Shown in pieces: positions 1 through 8,552 of a stretch of DNA of 64,000 nt. Made by a program: the position numbers and the translations under genes. The first letter of the stretch is position 1. Every line of letters begins with the position of its first letter. The stretch covers positions 1,958,891 through 2,022,890 of the forward strand of contig NZ_ML214297.1 in NCBI RefSeq assembly GCF_004698125.1, given 5' to 3'. The notes under the pieces are model-generated. The model was not told the origin of the DNA and searched no databases. It worked only from the letters and a program-made list of their open reading frames with translations. Origin of the DNA: Halosimplex halophilum (GTDB lineage Archaea; Halobacteriota; Halobacteria; Halobacteriales; Haloarculaceae).

Positions 1-995
1 GCGGCGACCCCGCCCAGCAGGACGACGAACCAGTAGTTCGACAGCCGGTAGAGGAAGACGCCGGCCGTCGCCGCCGGCAGCTCCAGCCCGGCGAGCGCGA
101 CGACGACGGCGGCCAGCGCCACCTCGAACCCGCCGAGCCCGCCGGGGAGCGGCACGACGTTGACCAGGCTCAACACGGGGACGACGAAGACGACGAGCGC
201 GTAGGGCACGGGCTCGCCGATCGCTCGGAAGCTCGTGTACATCGGCGCGAGAAAGAGCGCCCAGCCGGCCAGCGAGAAGACGGCCGCTCGCCCGACCGCC
301 GCCCGGTCGGCGAGCGCCCGGTCGAACGCCGCGTAGTAGGTGCCGAAGGTCCCCCCGACGCGGTCGGCCGCCAGCGCGGAGCGCGCGCGGGCGGAGACTC
401 GTCCCAGGGTCGCCCGGCCGACGCCGGCGGCCCGGAGGACGAGCCGCTCGACGAGCGCCCGGCGGGAGTTGACCACCAGCGCGGCGCCGCCGAGCGCGAC
501 GACGGCGACCGCGAAGCCGACGAGCAGCGCCGCGAACAGCGGCGTGACCGGCCCGTCGCTCCTCAGCAGGACGACCGCGAGGCCGGCGCCGGCGAGCCCC
601 ATCGACGCCGCGACGTTGACAAACTCAACGACCGTCGCCGCGGCCAGCGCCGCCTCGTAGGGCGTGTCGGTCTCGCGGCTGACCGCGTAGGAGACGAAGA
701 CCGGACCGCCGGAGTGGCCCATCGGGACCACCTGTTTCGCGAACTCGCCGCTCATGAACGCCGCGCGGTAGCGGGCGCCGCCCACGTCGTGGCCGACGCC
801 CGCGAGCAGCCGCCCCAGCGCCTCGCTCCAGCAGTAGAAGGCGGCGACAACCGCGAGAAAGCCCGCCGCGTAGGTCGCCGGGTCGGCGCCCGCCAGTTCG
901 GCGAGGACGCGCCGCGGCCCGACGACCCAGAGGAACCCGCCGACCGCGAGGAGCGCGACGGCGAAGCCGACGACGACCCGGAGGATGCGTCGCAT
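1..995 (-). CDS. Flippase-like (lysylphosphatidylglycerol synthase TM family) membrane protein, 3' part cut by window edge
   Basis: The reading frame opens at an ATG complementary to 993-995 and stays open to the window edge, so the C-terminus is missing. The visible 331 residues begin MRRILRVVVGFAVALL and hold repeated hydrophobic segments separated by short loops. A glycine-rich stretch near residues 90-105 (VVPMGHSGGPVFVSYAV) resembles the conserved region of the LPG-synthase transmembrane/UPF0104 family. In haloarchaea such proteins are usually annotated as flippase-like or linked to glycolipid or dolichol-linked sugar handling; the substrate cannot be told here. It is transcribed away from guaAA across a shared 140-base promoter region. 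The family call is by recognition of pattern, not by a search. Confidence 0.7.
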   Translation of the reverse strand, partial: MRRILRVVVGFAVALLAVGGFLWVVGPRRVLAELAGADPATYAAGFLAVVAAFYCWSEALGRLLAGVGHDVGGARYRAAFMSGEFAKQVVPMGHSGGPVFVSYAVSRETDTPYEAALAAATVVEFVNVAASMGLAGAGLAVVLLRSDGPVTPLFAALLVGFAVAVVALGGAALVVNSRRALVERLVLRAAGVGRATLGRVSARARSALAADRVGGTFGTYYAAFDRALADRAAVGRAAVFSLAGWALFLAPMYTSFRAIGEPVPYALVVFVVPVLSLVNVVPLPGGLGGFEVALAAVVVALAGLELPAATAGVFLYRLSNYWFVVLLGGVA

Positions 996-1138
996 CTACC
1001 GACCGGTCCCGGGGACCGGGCATAAGTGCGGTGACACGGTCGCGCGGCCCCAGGAGTGTCCCGTCGCGAGTGTCCCGCCGCTGGCGGGTTCTGCGCGTTC
1101 CGGACGCCTTTTACCGCCCGGTGGGCTACGGGGGCGTA

Positions 1139-1687
1139 ATGACCCGCATCGACGTGATCGACAACCACGGCCAGTTCACCCACCTGGAGCAGCGCGCGCT
1201 CCGGGACATGGGCGTGGACGTTGAACTCGTGGACAACGAGACGCCACCGGCGGAGATCGACGCGGACGGGCTCGTCCTCTCGGGCGGCCCCTCGATCGAC
1301 CGCATCGGCAACTGCCCCGACTACCTCGACCTCGATATCCCGGTCCTCGGTATCTGCCTGGGCCACCAGGTCATCGCCCGCGAACTCGGCGGCGAGGTCG
1401 GCGAGGGCGACTACGGCGGCTACGCCGACGTGACCGTCGACGTGCTCGACGACGCGGACCCCCTGATCGGCTCGCTCGCCCCGAGCACCCGCGTCTGGGC
1501 GAGCCACGCCGACGAGGTCGTCCGCGTCCCCGAGGGCTTCGCGCGCACCGCCGAGAGCGACGTCTGCGGCGTCGAGGCGATGAGCGACACCGACCGCGAC
1601 CTGTACGGCGTCCAGTGGCACCCCGAGGTCGCCCACACCGAGCGCGGCGAGGAGGTCTTCGAGAACTTCCTCGACATCTGCGAGTAG
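1139..1687 (+). CDS. guaAA: GMP synthase, glutamine amidotransferase subunit
   Basis: A 182-residue class I glutamine amidotransferase that would release ammonia from glutamine for the separate GMP synthase ATP-PPase subunit (XMP to GMP). The nucleophile elbow GICLGHQ puts the catalytic Cys at residue 73, and VQWHPEV supplies the catalytic His161 and Glu163. The oxyanion strand motif LVLSGGPS is near residues 46-53. The length fits the archaeal split form, in which the synthetase subunit is a separate gene; that partner is not in this window. The ATG at 1139 is chosen over in-frame upstream starts because the protein begins directly with the family's N-terminal strand and a TTTTA box at about 1109-1113 lies 27 bases upstream, as expected for a leaderless message. 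Confidence 0.95.
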   Translation: MTRIDVIDNHGQFTHLEQRALRDMGVDVELVDNETPPAEIDADGLVLSGGPSIDRIGNCPDYLDLDIPVLGICLGHQVIARELGGEVGEGDYGGYADVTVDVLDDADPLIGSLAPSTRVWASHADEVVRVPEGFARTAESDVCGVEAMSDTDRDLYGVQWHPEVAHTERGEEVFENFLDICE

Positions 1688-1887
1688 TCGACCGCGGACG
1701 ACCGACGCCGACCGCCGTCAGGTGACCGCGGACGGCCGCCCTCCTGCGGCGTGTTATTTCTCCGCACGACTGCGCGATTCCGACCGGAGATCTCGGAGTC
1801 TCGGCGCCCGAACCGACCGCTGACGGGCGTCTGACGGAACTCCCACGTTTGAAGTGATCGTACGGTCATTGGTGGACAAGGTTAGTC

Positions 1888-3762
1888 ATGACGACCACCC
1901 AGGGCAACCTCGCGAGCCTCTCGCGGTTCGTCTTCCGCGCGCCCAGCTGGTACTCCAGCGTCGGCTTCGCCCTGCTCATCGCGGCGGTGGCCGGCGTGGC
2001 GGCCTTCGACTCCCGGTTCGTCTTCGAGGACGCCTGGGAGGGGCTGTTCTACATCGGTATCCCGACCGTCGCGGCGAGCGTGTTCACGCCGTACGTCGAC
2101 CGCAAGCTCGGCGGCCAGCTCTCGCGCAACCAGGCGTCGCTACTGGCGCTTGCCTGCGAGCTCATCACCATCGGCGTGCTGACCGTCGCCGCGGTCGTCG
2201 CGGTGGCGACGCCGCTGGGTCAGGAGTTCGTCGTCGACGCCCTGCTGGTCGCGCTGGCGTCGATCTTCGCCCTGCGCCTCTTCATCATCATGGCCGTCTC
2301 CCGCCAGCGGCTGGTCGTCGCGTCGGCGGCCGCGAGCATCCAGACCGCCTCCGCCGCGCTCCTGCTGTTCGTCTACAGCGGGACGATGCGCTACATGGAG
2401 TTCGGCGGCGGTCCGGTCGCCCGCGCGTTCCTCTTCCGGCCCGACGAGGCGCCCCAGCGGATCGCCGAGATGCAGTACATCGACCCCGGGAAGTTCGGCC
2501 TGCTCGCGCTCATCTGTCTCGTCTATGCCGGCTGCGTCTGGCTCTTTCTCACCGTCATCGACCAGCCCTGGAAACGCAGCCTCGGCGTCTCCGTCCTCGA
2601 TTTCGTCCGCGGGTTCATCGGCCACGTCGCCGAGGGGTCGCGCGAGCTGGAGACGTTCTTCGAGGACATCGGCGAGGACGCCATCGTCCCGGTGACCGTC
2701 CTCTCGGTGCGCCGGCCCGAGGGCGGCGAGAAGGCGCGGTTCGTCCTCCCGATGCTCCACCCCGGGCCGATGGGCGACATCGGCGGCGGCAACCTCCCCC
2801 GGCGGATCGCCGAGCAGGCCGACGGCCTCGCCTTCCCGCCCCACGCCACCGCCGGCCACGACTTCAACCTCGTCACCGAGCGGGAGGTCGACACCGTCAT
2901 CGACACCGCCGAGACGGCCTACCAGCGCATCGAGTACGGCCCGACCGCCACCGAATCGGTCCGCGTCGAGTCCGGCGAGGCCACCCTGACCGGCCAGGCG
3001 TTCGGCGACGGCGCCTTCCTCGCGTCGACGTTCTCCCCCGAGTTCGCCGACGACGTGGAGTACGCCGTCGGCCTCTCGGCGGTCGCCGAGGCCCGCAGCG
3101 AGGACCTTGAGGAGGTGATGCTCGCCGACGCGCACAACTGCAACAACGGGCTGGCGGGCGAGGACCTGGGCCACGTCGTCCCCGGCAGCAAGCGCTCGTT
3201 CGACATGATCGACGGCGCCCGCGACGCCGGCGCCCGGCTCGCCGCCGCGACCCGCAAGCCCTTCCGCTGTGGCGTCGCCTGGGACGAGACCGACTGGGAG
3301 CCCGAGGAGGGCATCGGCCCGCTGGGCATCCGCGTCGCCGTCTTCGAGGTCGACGGCCAGCAGACCGCCTACGTGTTCGTGGACGGCAACAACATGGTCC
3401 CCGGCCTCCGCGAGCGGATCGTCGAGGCCGTCGACGCCGTCGACCGCGTCGAGGTGCTGACGACCGACACCCACGTCGTCAACACGATGGAGGCCGAGAA
3501 CCAGGTCGGCGACGCCCTCCCCGAGTCCGAGATCGTCGCGGCCATCGAGGACCTCGTCGCGGCGGCGAAGGACGACCTCGAACCCGTCGAGGCGGGCATG
3601 GAGACCGAGAACGCCGAGGTGACCGTCTTCGGCAACGACCGCACGGAGATGCTCGCCTCGACGGCCAACGCCGCCGTCTCGATGGGCGCGCCGCTGGCCG
3701 GCGCCATCATCACCGCCGCCCTGTCGGTGTCGGCGCTGATCTTCCTCCTCGCGCGGCTCTGA
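1888..3762 (+). CDS. DUF2070 family membrane protein
   Basis: A 624-residue protein with about six or seven transmembrane segments in the first 235 residues, then a large soluble domain of roughly 370 residues, and a final C-terminal membrane helix (residues about 595-620). The soluble part contains the conserved blocks MLHPGPMGDIGGGNLP (about 288-303) and LADAHNCNNG (about 412-421), which I associate with the archaeal DUF2070/COG3356 family. Histidine- and glycine-rich blocks of this kind could bind metal or phosphate, but no activity is known to me. A SD-like sequence is not obvious before the ATG. It lies downstream of guaAA after a 200-base gap, so it is probably transcribed separately. 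Confidence 0.85.
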   Translation: MTTTQGNLASLSRFVFRAPSWYSSVGFALLIAAVAGVAAFDSRFVFEDAWEGLFYIGIPTVAASVFTPYVDRKLGGQLSRNQASLLALACELITIGVLTVAAVVAVATPLGQEFVVDALLVALASIFALRLFIIMAVSRQRLVVASAAASIQTASAALLLFVYSGTMRYMEFGGGPVARAFLFRPDEAPQRIAEMQYIDPGKFGLLALICLVYAGCVWLFLTVIDQPWKRSLGVSVLDFVRGFIGHVAEGSRELETFFEDIGEDAIVPVTVLSVRRPEGGEKARFVLPMLHPGPMGDIGGGNLPRRIAEQADGLAFPPHATAGHDFNLVTEREVDTVIDTAETAYQRIEYGPTATESVRVESGEATLTGQAFGDGAFLASTFSPEFADDVEYAVGLSAVAEARSEDLEEVMLADAHNCNNGLAGEDLGHVVPGSKRSFDMIDGARDAGARLAAATRKPFRCGVAWDETDWEPEEGIGPLGIRVAVFEVDGQQTAYVFVDGNNMVPGLRERIVEAVDAVDRVEVLTTDTHVVNTMEAENQVGDALPESEIVAAIEDLVAAAKDDLEPVEAGMETENAEVTVFGNDRTEMLASTANAAVSMGAPLAGAIITAALSVSALIFLLARL

Positions 3763-3826
3763 AATCGCAACCTCGTGTTCTCGGGAGACCGAAACGCCGA
3801 ACACGGAGTCCGCCGTAGCGCTCGCC

Positions 3827-4348
3827 GTGAGCCGCTCGCTGACAGACGTCGCTCCCGCCGTCCTCGTCCCGGCGGCGTGGGCGCTGACCCTCGCCGCCCA
3901 CGTCTCGCCGGTCGTCTCCCGCCACGTCCTGCTCGTCGGGCTCTCGGTGATGACCGTCCTGCTCGGCGCGTTCGCCGTCGTCGCCCGCGACGAGATGACC
4001 GGGCCCGTGCTGGCCGTCTGGCAGGGGGTGATCGTCCTCGGCTTCGTCATCACGCTCGTCGGCGCCGTCGACCTGGCGGTCACGCCCGGCGCCGACCCGG
4101 TCCTCCCGGTGACGCTGTACGGCTGGATGGTGATCCCCGCGCTGGCCTACGTGGCGACCGCCGCCGAGATGGCGCCGCCGTTCAACCGGATCTACCTCGC
4201 CGGCGCCATCCTCGCGCTGGCCGGCACCGCCACCTACGGGCTGGCCGGCTCCGGCGTGGACGCCGCGGTGGGCATCGCCGCCGTCGGCCTCGGCCAGACC
4301 GCCGGCATCGTCACCGCGGTCTACCAGAACCCCGGGACCGGCGACTGA
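3827..4348 (+). CDS. Hypothetical membrane protein, five to six TM segments
   Basis: A 173-residue, almost wholly hydrophobic protein starting at a GTG, 64 bases after the DUF2070 gene and on the same strand, so possibly cotranscribed with it. Predicted helices begin near residues 9, 30, 62, 94, 120 and 145. Polar residues are few, mostly in short loops such as ARDEMTG (about 52-58). I do not recognise a family. It could be a small integral-membrane partner of the upstream DUF2070 protein, but only adjacency supports that. Confidence 0.7.
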   Translation: MSRSLTDVAPAVLVPAAWALTLAAHVSPVVSRHVLLVGLSVMTVLLGAFAVVARDEMTGPVLAVWQGVIVLGFVITLVGAVDLAVTPGADPVLPVTLYGWMVIPALAYVATAAEMAPPFNRIYLAGAILALAGTATYGLAGSGVDAAVGIAAVGLGQTAGIVTAVYQNPGTGD

Positions 4349-4427
4349 GCGCAGTGCCCGAGACGCCGGCCCGCTGGCCCAACCAGTTGGTCGGTCCCGT
4401 TTTGCCGGTCCGGGCCTCACCGCCGCC

Positions 4428-4898
4428 ATGACGGTCGGAACGCTGACGGTCGACTGGCTGCCGGTCGGCCTGCTGGCCGGCGCGGCGGTCGGGCTGGTCG
4501 CGACGCTGGGGATGGACCTGCCGATGGGCCGCCTCCCGGAGGGACCCACCGCGCCGCGGGTGGCCGCCGGGACGCTCTCGGACGCGACCCTCGACTCGGC
4601 GCCCGACGGCGTCGCGACGGCCGCCCACTACGGCGCCGGCGTCGCGACCGGCGTCCTCTTCCTGTCGGGCGTGACCGCGGCCCGGTGGTTGCTGGACGGG
4701 ATCGCCCCCGCGGTCGTCGCGGCGGCCGCGGCGCTGTTCGTCCTGATGAACTGGTTCTTCTCGTTCGTCGTCGTCCCCACCTACGGCCGGGTGCCCGACG
4801 AGCGGGTCGGCCCCGTGCGCCGCGACTGGGCGCTGTCGGCCGCCGCCTATCTCCTCGTCGCGAGTGCGCTCGTCGCCGTCGGACTCGCGGTCGCGTGA
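4428..4898 (+). CDS. Hypothetical membrane protein, about four TM segments
   Basis: A 156-residue integral-membrane protein. Helices are apparent near residues 10-28, 62-82, 90-110 and 133-153. The loop GMDLPMGRLPEGPTAPRVAA between helices 1 and 2 is the least hydrophobic stretch and carries the only obviously conserved-looking motif. It begins with an ATG 80 bases after the previous membrane protein and ends before the tRNA-Ser gene, which faces it. I do not recognise a characterised family and give no function. Confidence 0.65.
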   Translation: MTVGTLTVDWLPVGLLAGAAVGLVATLGMDLPMGRLPEGPTAPRVAAGTLSDATLDSAPDGVATAAHYGAGVATGVLFLSGVTAARWLLDGIAPAVVAAAAALFVLMNWFFSFVVVPTYGRVPDERVGPVRRDWALSAAAYLLVASALVAVGLAVA

Positions 4899-4955
4899 CG
4901 GTGACAGTCCGGTTGACCCGCGAGCGGCCGCTACGCGGTCGGTGACGGTGAGAAA

Positions 4956-5040
4956 CGCCGAGGAGGAGATTTGAACTCCTGAGTCCTTGCGGAGACCTGC
5001 TCTCGAAGCAGGCGCCTTGGCCAGGCTAGGCTACCTCGGC
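4956..5040 (-). tRNA. tRNA-Ser(CGA)
   Basis: Reading the minus strand, a 7-bp acceptor stem GCCGAGG/CCTCGGC closes the gene with discriminator G. The anticodon arm CCTGC-TTCGAGA-GCAGG places CGA at positions 34-36, decoding UCG. An extended variable arm (TCTCCGCAAGGACTC) and the T-arm GGAGTTCAAATCTCC complete a class II tRNA of 85 nt without an encoded CCA. The G discriminator and long variable arm are both serine hallmarks. Confidence 0.95.
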
Positions 5041-5165
5041 TCACCTCCCGCTACACGCAGGGCGACTTTATCGGTTACGATCCGTCCCGTCGGCGTCGGG
5101 GGATCGACGGCACTGGCCCGCCGCCAGACCCAACGCCTAACTTGTCGGCGCGCTCACGGGACTCC

Positions 5166-6113
5166 ATGGACGTAAGCGAAGCGAGCGCGGAGTGCGACCG
5201 GGTCCTCGACGAGATCGGTTCGGCGGTCATCGCCGACCGGGAGTTCCTCGAAACGGTGCTCCTGGGGTTCGTCGGCCGCGGCCACGTCCTCATGGAGGAC
5301 GTGCCGGGGACCGGGAAGACGCTCACCGCTCGCAGCATGGCCACCGCCCTGGGGCTCGAGTTCTCGCGCGTGCAGTTCACGCCCGACCTGCTGCCCGCCG
5401 ACATCACCGGTACCCACGTGTTCAACGAGCGCGAGCGCGAGTTCGAGTTCAACGAGGGACCGCTCTTCGCCAACGTCGTGCTGGCCGACGAGATCAACCG
5501 CGCACCCCCCAAAACCCAGTCCGCCCTCCTCGAAGCGATGGAAGAGGAACAGGTCACCGTCGACGGCGACACCTACGAGCTGCCCTCCCCGTTCTTCGTC
5601 CTCGCGACGCAGAACCCCGTCGAGATGGAGGGCACCTTCGAACTCCCCGAGGCGCAGGTCGACCGGTTCCTCGTCAAGAGCTCCATCGGCTACCCCGACG
5701 AGGCCGGCGAGGAGGAGCTGCTCCACCGCCGGCTGGGCCGCAGCGAGCAGAGCCCGTCGGTCTCGCCGGTGCTCGACCAGGACCTCGTGACGGACCTCCG
5801 TGAGGCCCCCGAGTCCGTCCGCGTCGACGACGACCTCGTGACCTACGTCTCGGCCATCGCCCGCGCGACCCGCGAGGACCGCCGCGTCGAGGTCGGCGTC
5901 TCCCCGCGCGGGACACAGCGCCTGCTGGAGGCGACCCGGGCCCGCGCCGCCATGGTCGGCCGCGAGTACGTCACCCCCGACGACGTCAAGCGGGTCGCCC
6001 AGCCGGTGCTCGCCCACCGCGTCGTCCTGACGCCCGACGCCCGCGTCGACGAGGTCCGCAAGTCCTCGGTCGTCGACTCGGTGCTCGACGAAGTGCCCGT
6101 CCCGACGGTCTGA
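5166..6113 (+). CDS. MoxR-family AAA ATPase
   Basis: A 315-residue MoxR ATPase. The Walker A motif EDVPGTGKT is at about residues 44-52. The Walker B region VVLADEINRAPPKTQSALLE follows near 107-126, then the sensor-1 block VLATQNPVEMEGTF, and the C-terminal lid domain ends the protein. MoxR ATPases act as chaperones that mature or insert cofactors into partner complexes, usually alongside a DUF58 and a vWA protein. No such partner is next to it: the neighbours are a tRNA and a DUF5789 gene. The ATG at 5166 is preferred to an in-frame TTG-type start 24 bases upstream because the alignment of the family begins here. Confidence 0.93.
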   Translation: MDVSEASAECDRVLDEIGSAVIADREFLETVLLGFVGRGHVLMEDVPGTGKTLTARSMATALGLEFSRVQFTPDLLPADITGTHVFNEREREFEFNEGPLFANVVLADEINRAPPKTQSALLEAMEEEQVTVDGDTYELPSPFFVLATQNPVEMEGTFELPEAQVDRFLVKSSIGYPDEAGEEELLHRRLGRSEQSPSVSPVLDQDLVTDLREAPESVRVDDDLVTYVSAIARATREDRRVEVGVSPRGTQRLLEATRARAAMVGREYVTPDDVKRVAQPVLAHRVVLTPDARVDEVRKSSVVDSVLDEVPVPTV

Positions 6114-6134
6114 GGCCGGTCGCTCCGGGACCGG

Positions 6135-6488
6135 TCACCCGCCGCGGTCCTCTCTCTGCTGTTCGTTGTCGTCGGCCATCTCCGCCGAGTCGATGTCCTC
6201 CCGGTCGGAGCCGCCCCGGTCGGAGTAGCGCTGTCGGCCGACCGACTCGGCGGGCATCATGTTGAGCATCCCCTGGCGCAGTTCCTCCTCGGACTCGAAC
6301 GACTGGTCGCCGGCGCCCGCGAACAGGTCACGGATCGCGATGGGGTCGGCGCTGGTGCGCTGAACCTCCCGGTCGCCGTACTCCTCGGCGAGGTCCCCCG
6401 CCGTCACCGGGTAGGACACCTCCTCGAAGACCGACTCGATGGACCCGAACTCGACGCCCTGCTCGTGGTCGGTGTCGTTCTCGGCCAT
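6135..6488 (-). CDS. DUF5789-type small acidic protein
   Basis: A 117-residue, strongly acidic protein convergent with the MoxR gene (21-base gap). The core FGSIESVFEEVSYPVTAGDLAE and the later segment RDLFAGAGDQSF resemble the haloarchaeal DUF5789 family; the C-terminal 40 residues are charged and probably disordered. A related, shorter DUF5789-like protein is encoded at 49528-49821. Function is unknown. The family name is a recollection of sequence style rather than a search result. Confidence 0.65.
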   Translation of the reverse strand: MAENDTDHEQGVEFGSIESVFEEVSYPVTAGDLAEEYGDREVQRTSADPIAIRDLFAGAGDQSFESEEELRQGMLNMMPAESVGRQRYSDRGGSDREDIDSAEMADDNEQQREDRGG

Positions 6489-6586
6489 GGGTGTAGTCGG
6501 GCCGTAGCGGACAACTGCGTTGACCTTGCATTCGACGGGTGAGTCCTATTCCCGGTGTGGGCTCGCTCTGAATCGGATCGACCGCA

Positions 6587-6632
6587 GTCGACAGCAGGCG
6601 GTGAAAGCCCTCGGCGCGAGCGCGCCTCGCCC
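6587..6632 (+). repeat. Fragment of the dispersed hairpin-rich repeat (copy C)
   Basis: The stretch containing GACAGCAGGCGGTGAAAGCC followed by CTCGGCGCGAGCGCGCCTCG matches the first conserved block of two larger intergenic elements at 53600-54150 and 59305-59700. Only this block is present here, immediately upstream of the Rdx promoter. It is most simply read as a decayed or partial copy. Confidence 0.55.
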
Positions 6633-6674
6633 ATCTCTCTCGCCTGCACCGAACGCTCCCGGAGGAGTCGCACA

Positions 6675-6682
6675 CCTTTATC
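6675..6682 (+). promoter_or_regulatory. TATA box of the Rdx gene
   Basis: The sequence CCTTTATC lies about 28 bases before the ATG at 6707, the spacing expected for a leaderless haloarchaeal message. Confidence 0.55.
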
Positions 6683-6706
6683 GCCGAGAGCCGCCTACGG
6701 GGATCC

Positions 6707-6937
6707 ATGACCACAGTCACGCTGGAGTACTGCGTCCCCTGCGGGTTCCGCGAGCGGGCGCTCGACACCCAGGAGGCGATCCTCTCGAGCCTCGAAGGCG
6801 AGATCGACCGCTTCGAACTCGTGATGGGCGACCACGGCGTCTTCCGCGTCGAGGTCGGCGACGAGATCGTCTACGACAAGGAGCGGGACACCTTCGACGT
6901 CGACGCCATCGTCCGAGACGTGCGGGCCACTCTCTGA
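6707..6937 (+). CDS. Rdx family (SelW/SelT/SelH-like) thioredoxin-fold protein
   Basis: A 76-residue protein with the N-terminal strand followed by a CVPC motif (residues 9-12) and then helix and strands, typical of the Rdx family. In the selenoprotein members one Cys is selenocysteine; here both are ordinary Cys. Such proteins are presumed thiol-disulfide redox factors. A TATA box 28 bases upstream of the ATG suggests a leaderless single-gene transcript. The following gene has its own TATA-like boxes. Confidence 0.85.
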   Translation: MTTVTLEYCVPCGFRERALDTQEAILSSLEGEIDRFELVMGDHGVFRVEVGDEIVYDKERDTFDVDAIVRDVRATL

Positions 6938-6942
6938 ATTAC

Positions 6943-6994
6943 TATATAAGCCTTGCCCCGGACTACCGGGTCGGAAACTCTCCACCTTTATATA
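6943..6994 (+). promoter_or_regulatory. Two TATA-like boxes before the bactofilin-like gene
   Basis: TATATAAG at 6943-6950 and TTTATATA at 6987-6994 both precede the ATG at 7023. The second would give a leader of only a few bases; the first would give a leader of roughly 50 bases. Dual promoters are possible. Confidence 0.5.
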
Positions 6995-7022
6995 GGGGAT
7001 AGCGGCGGCTACGTGGAACTGC

Positions 7023-8201
7023 ATGAGCCGGACCGACTCCCCCGCCGGCGCGACGCGGTTCGTCGCGCTCGTCTGTGCGCTCGCCCTCGCCGCCGCGCTG
7101 GTCCCCGGCGCGGCGGCCGCAGTACCGTTCGCGAACGGCGCCCCCGCCGCTGAAGCGCCGACCGACGGTCAGTTCGCCGACCAGACCGTCGGCAGCGACG
7201 TGGTCGTCGGGCCCGACGAGACGGTCTCCGACCTGGAGGTGGTGAGCGGCGACGTGGTCGTCCACGGGACCGTCGAGGGCGACGTGGAAGCCGCCGCCGG
7301 CTCCGTGCGGGTCACCGGCGAGGTGACCGACGACGTGCAGGCCGCCGCGGGCTCGGTCACCGTCGAGGGCCGCGTCGGCGGCACGGTCGAGGCGGCCGCC
7401 GGCTCGGTCGAGGTCGGCCCCGACGCCGCGGTCGGCGGCGACGTGGAGGCCGCGGCCGGGACGGTCACCGTCGCCGGGACGGTCGACGGCGACGTGACCG
7501 GCTCCGAGACCGTTCGCCTGGAGGACGGCGCGACCGTCCACGGCGACGTGGCCTACGGCGAGAGCCTCGACCGCGCGGACGGGGCCACCGTCGACGGGAC
7601 GGTGACCCACGACGAGAGCCTGAGCCTCGACGGCCTCCAGTGGGGTATCACCGTCGACGACCTCGAAGCGCTCGACGAACTGGCGTTCCTGCCCTCGCCG
7701 GTCGTCGGCCTCCTCACCGCCGTCGGGGCCCTGGCCGTCGGCGCCCTGTTGCTCGTGGTCTTCCCCGACTTCTCGGGGGAGATGGTCGAGACGGTGACCG
7801 ACCAGCCCGGTCGCTCGGTCGCCGCCGGCCTGGCGACGATGATCGCGGTCCCGGCCGCCCTGCTCGCGATAGCGATGACCGTCATCGGGCTGCCGCTGGC
7901 GTTCGCCGGCGGCGCCGTCTTCGCGCTGGCGGCCTGGGTCGCGCTGGTCTACGGCGAGTACCTCGTCGGGCGGCGCGTGCTCGCCGAGGCCGGCGTCGAC
8001 GACCGCTGGGCCGCGCTCGTCGTCGGCGTCGTCGGTATCGAGCTGCTGGCGCGGATCCCCCTCTTCGGCGACCTGCTGACGTTCGGCGTCGCCCTGCTCG
8101 GCCTCGGCGCCGGCGCGCTCACGATCGCCGCCCGCCGCCGCGACGGCGACGACGGGACCGCCGAGACGCCGCCGCCGGACCCCTCCCCCGGCGCGGCCTG
8201 A
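7023..8201 (+). CDS. Polymer-forming (bactofilin-like) envelope protein with C-terminal membrane segments
   Basis: A 392-residue protein with three parts. First comes a secretion signal at residues about 12-38 (alanine/leucine-rich, ending AAAVPFA). Next, residues about 60-195 form a right-handed beta-helix made of short repeats of the type GDVEAAAGSV and TVEGRVGG, as in bactofilin/polymer-forming domains. The C-terminal half has four or so transmembrane helices (about 225-375). The layout suggests an extracellular beta-helical domain tethered to the membrane, possibly polymerising. It is followed by a pyrimidine-rich tandem repeat region rather than a cotranscribed gene. The repeat call is direct from the sequence; the scaffolding role is inference from bactofilins. 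Confidence 0.8.
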   Translation: MSRTDSPAGATRFVALVCALALAAALVPGAAAAVPFANGAPAAEAPTDGQFADQTVGSDVVVGPDETVSDLEVVSGDVVVHGTVEGDVEAAAGSVRVTGEVTDDVQAAAGSVTVEGRVGGTVEAAAGSVEVGPDAAVGGDVEAAAGTVTVAGTVDGDVTGSETVRLEDGATVHGDVAYGESLDRADGATVDGTVTHDESLSLDGLQWGITVDDLEALDELAFLPSPVVGLLTAVGALAVGALLLVVFPDFSGEMVETVTDQPGRSVAAGLATMIAVPAALLAIAMTVIGLPLAFAGGAVFALAAWVALVYGEYLVGRRVLAEAGVDDRWAALVVGVVGIELLARIPLFGDLLTFGVALLGLGAGALTIAARRRDGDDGTAETPPPDPSPGAA

Positions 8202-8552
8202 CTCCCCGCCCGTTGCGACCCGGATCCCCATGCTGACGGTCCCCCTCCATCCGACTCCCCGCTGACGCTCCCCTCCATCCGACTCCCCGCTGACGCTCCC
8301 CTCCACCGACTCCCCGCTGACGCGCCCCTCCCCTCGCCCCGTCGCCGTCCCTCCCCCGCCGACGCTCGGCCCTCCCGTCCGAGTTCCCCGCTGCCGTTCG
8401 GCCCTCCATCCCGCTCTGCTGCCGTTCGCCTCTCCATTCCCCCGCTGACGCCGTCCTCCCCTCCGAATCCGTTTCTGCCCTCCGTTCGTCCGGGCAGGCC
8501 CGGGCACTCCCGAACCGAACCGCCTTTGCGCCGCGCTGCCGTCGATTCGCCC
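8202..8552 (+). repeat. Pyrimidine-rich intergenic region with about 28-base tandem repeats
   Basis: No gene is evident. Between 8232 and 8340 a unit beginning GCTGACGCTCCCCTCCATCC and ending GACTCCCC repeats three to four times (8232-8260, 8261-8288, 8289-8315, then a decayed copy). Looser copies continue to about 8510. The + strand is strikingly C/T-rich throughout, so the minus strand is purine-rich. The open frames seen here on both strands are repeat artefacts. Confidence 0.8.

Noticed and set aside
2140-4083. Long minus-strand frame of 647 codons opposite the DUF2070 gene
   Set aside because: Composition is Asp/Gly/Arg/Val-rich as expected for a shadow of a GC-rich gene; it has no recognisable domain, while the plus strand encodes a clear family.
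5166-6113. MoxR-vWA-DUF58 system
   Set aside because: The MoxR gene stands alone; the vWA protein at 15430 is exported and 9 kb away, so there is no reason to link them.
8232-8510. CRISPR array
   Set aside because: Repeats are directly adjacent with no unique spacers, and they are C/T-rich and variable in length; no cas genes are nearby.
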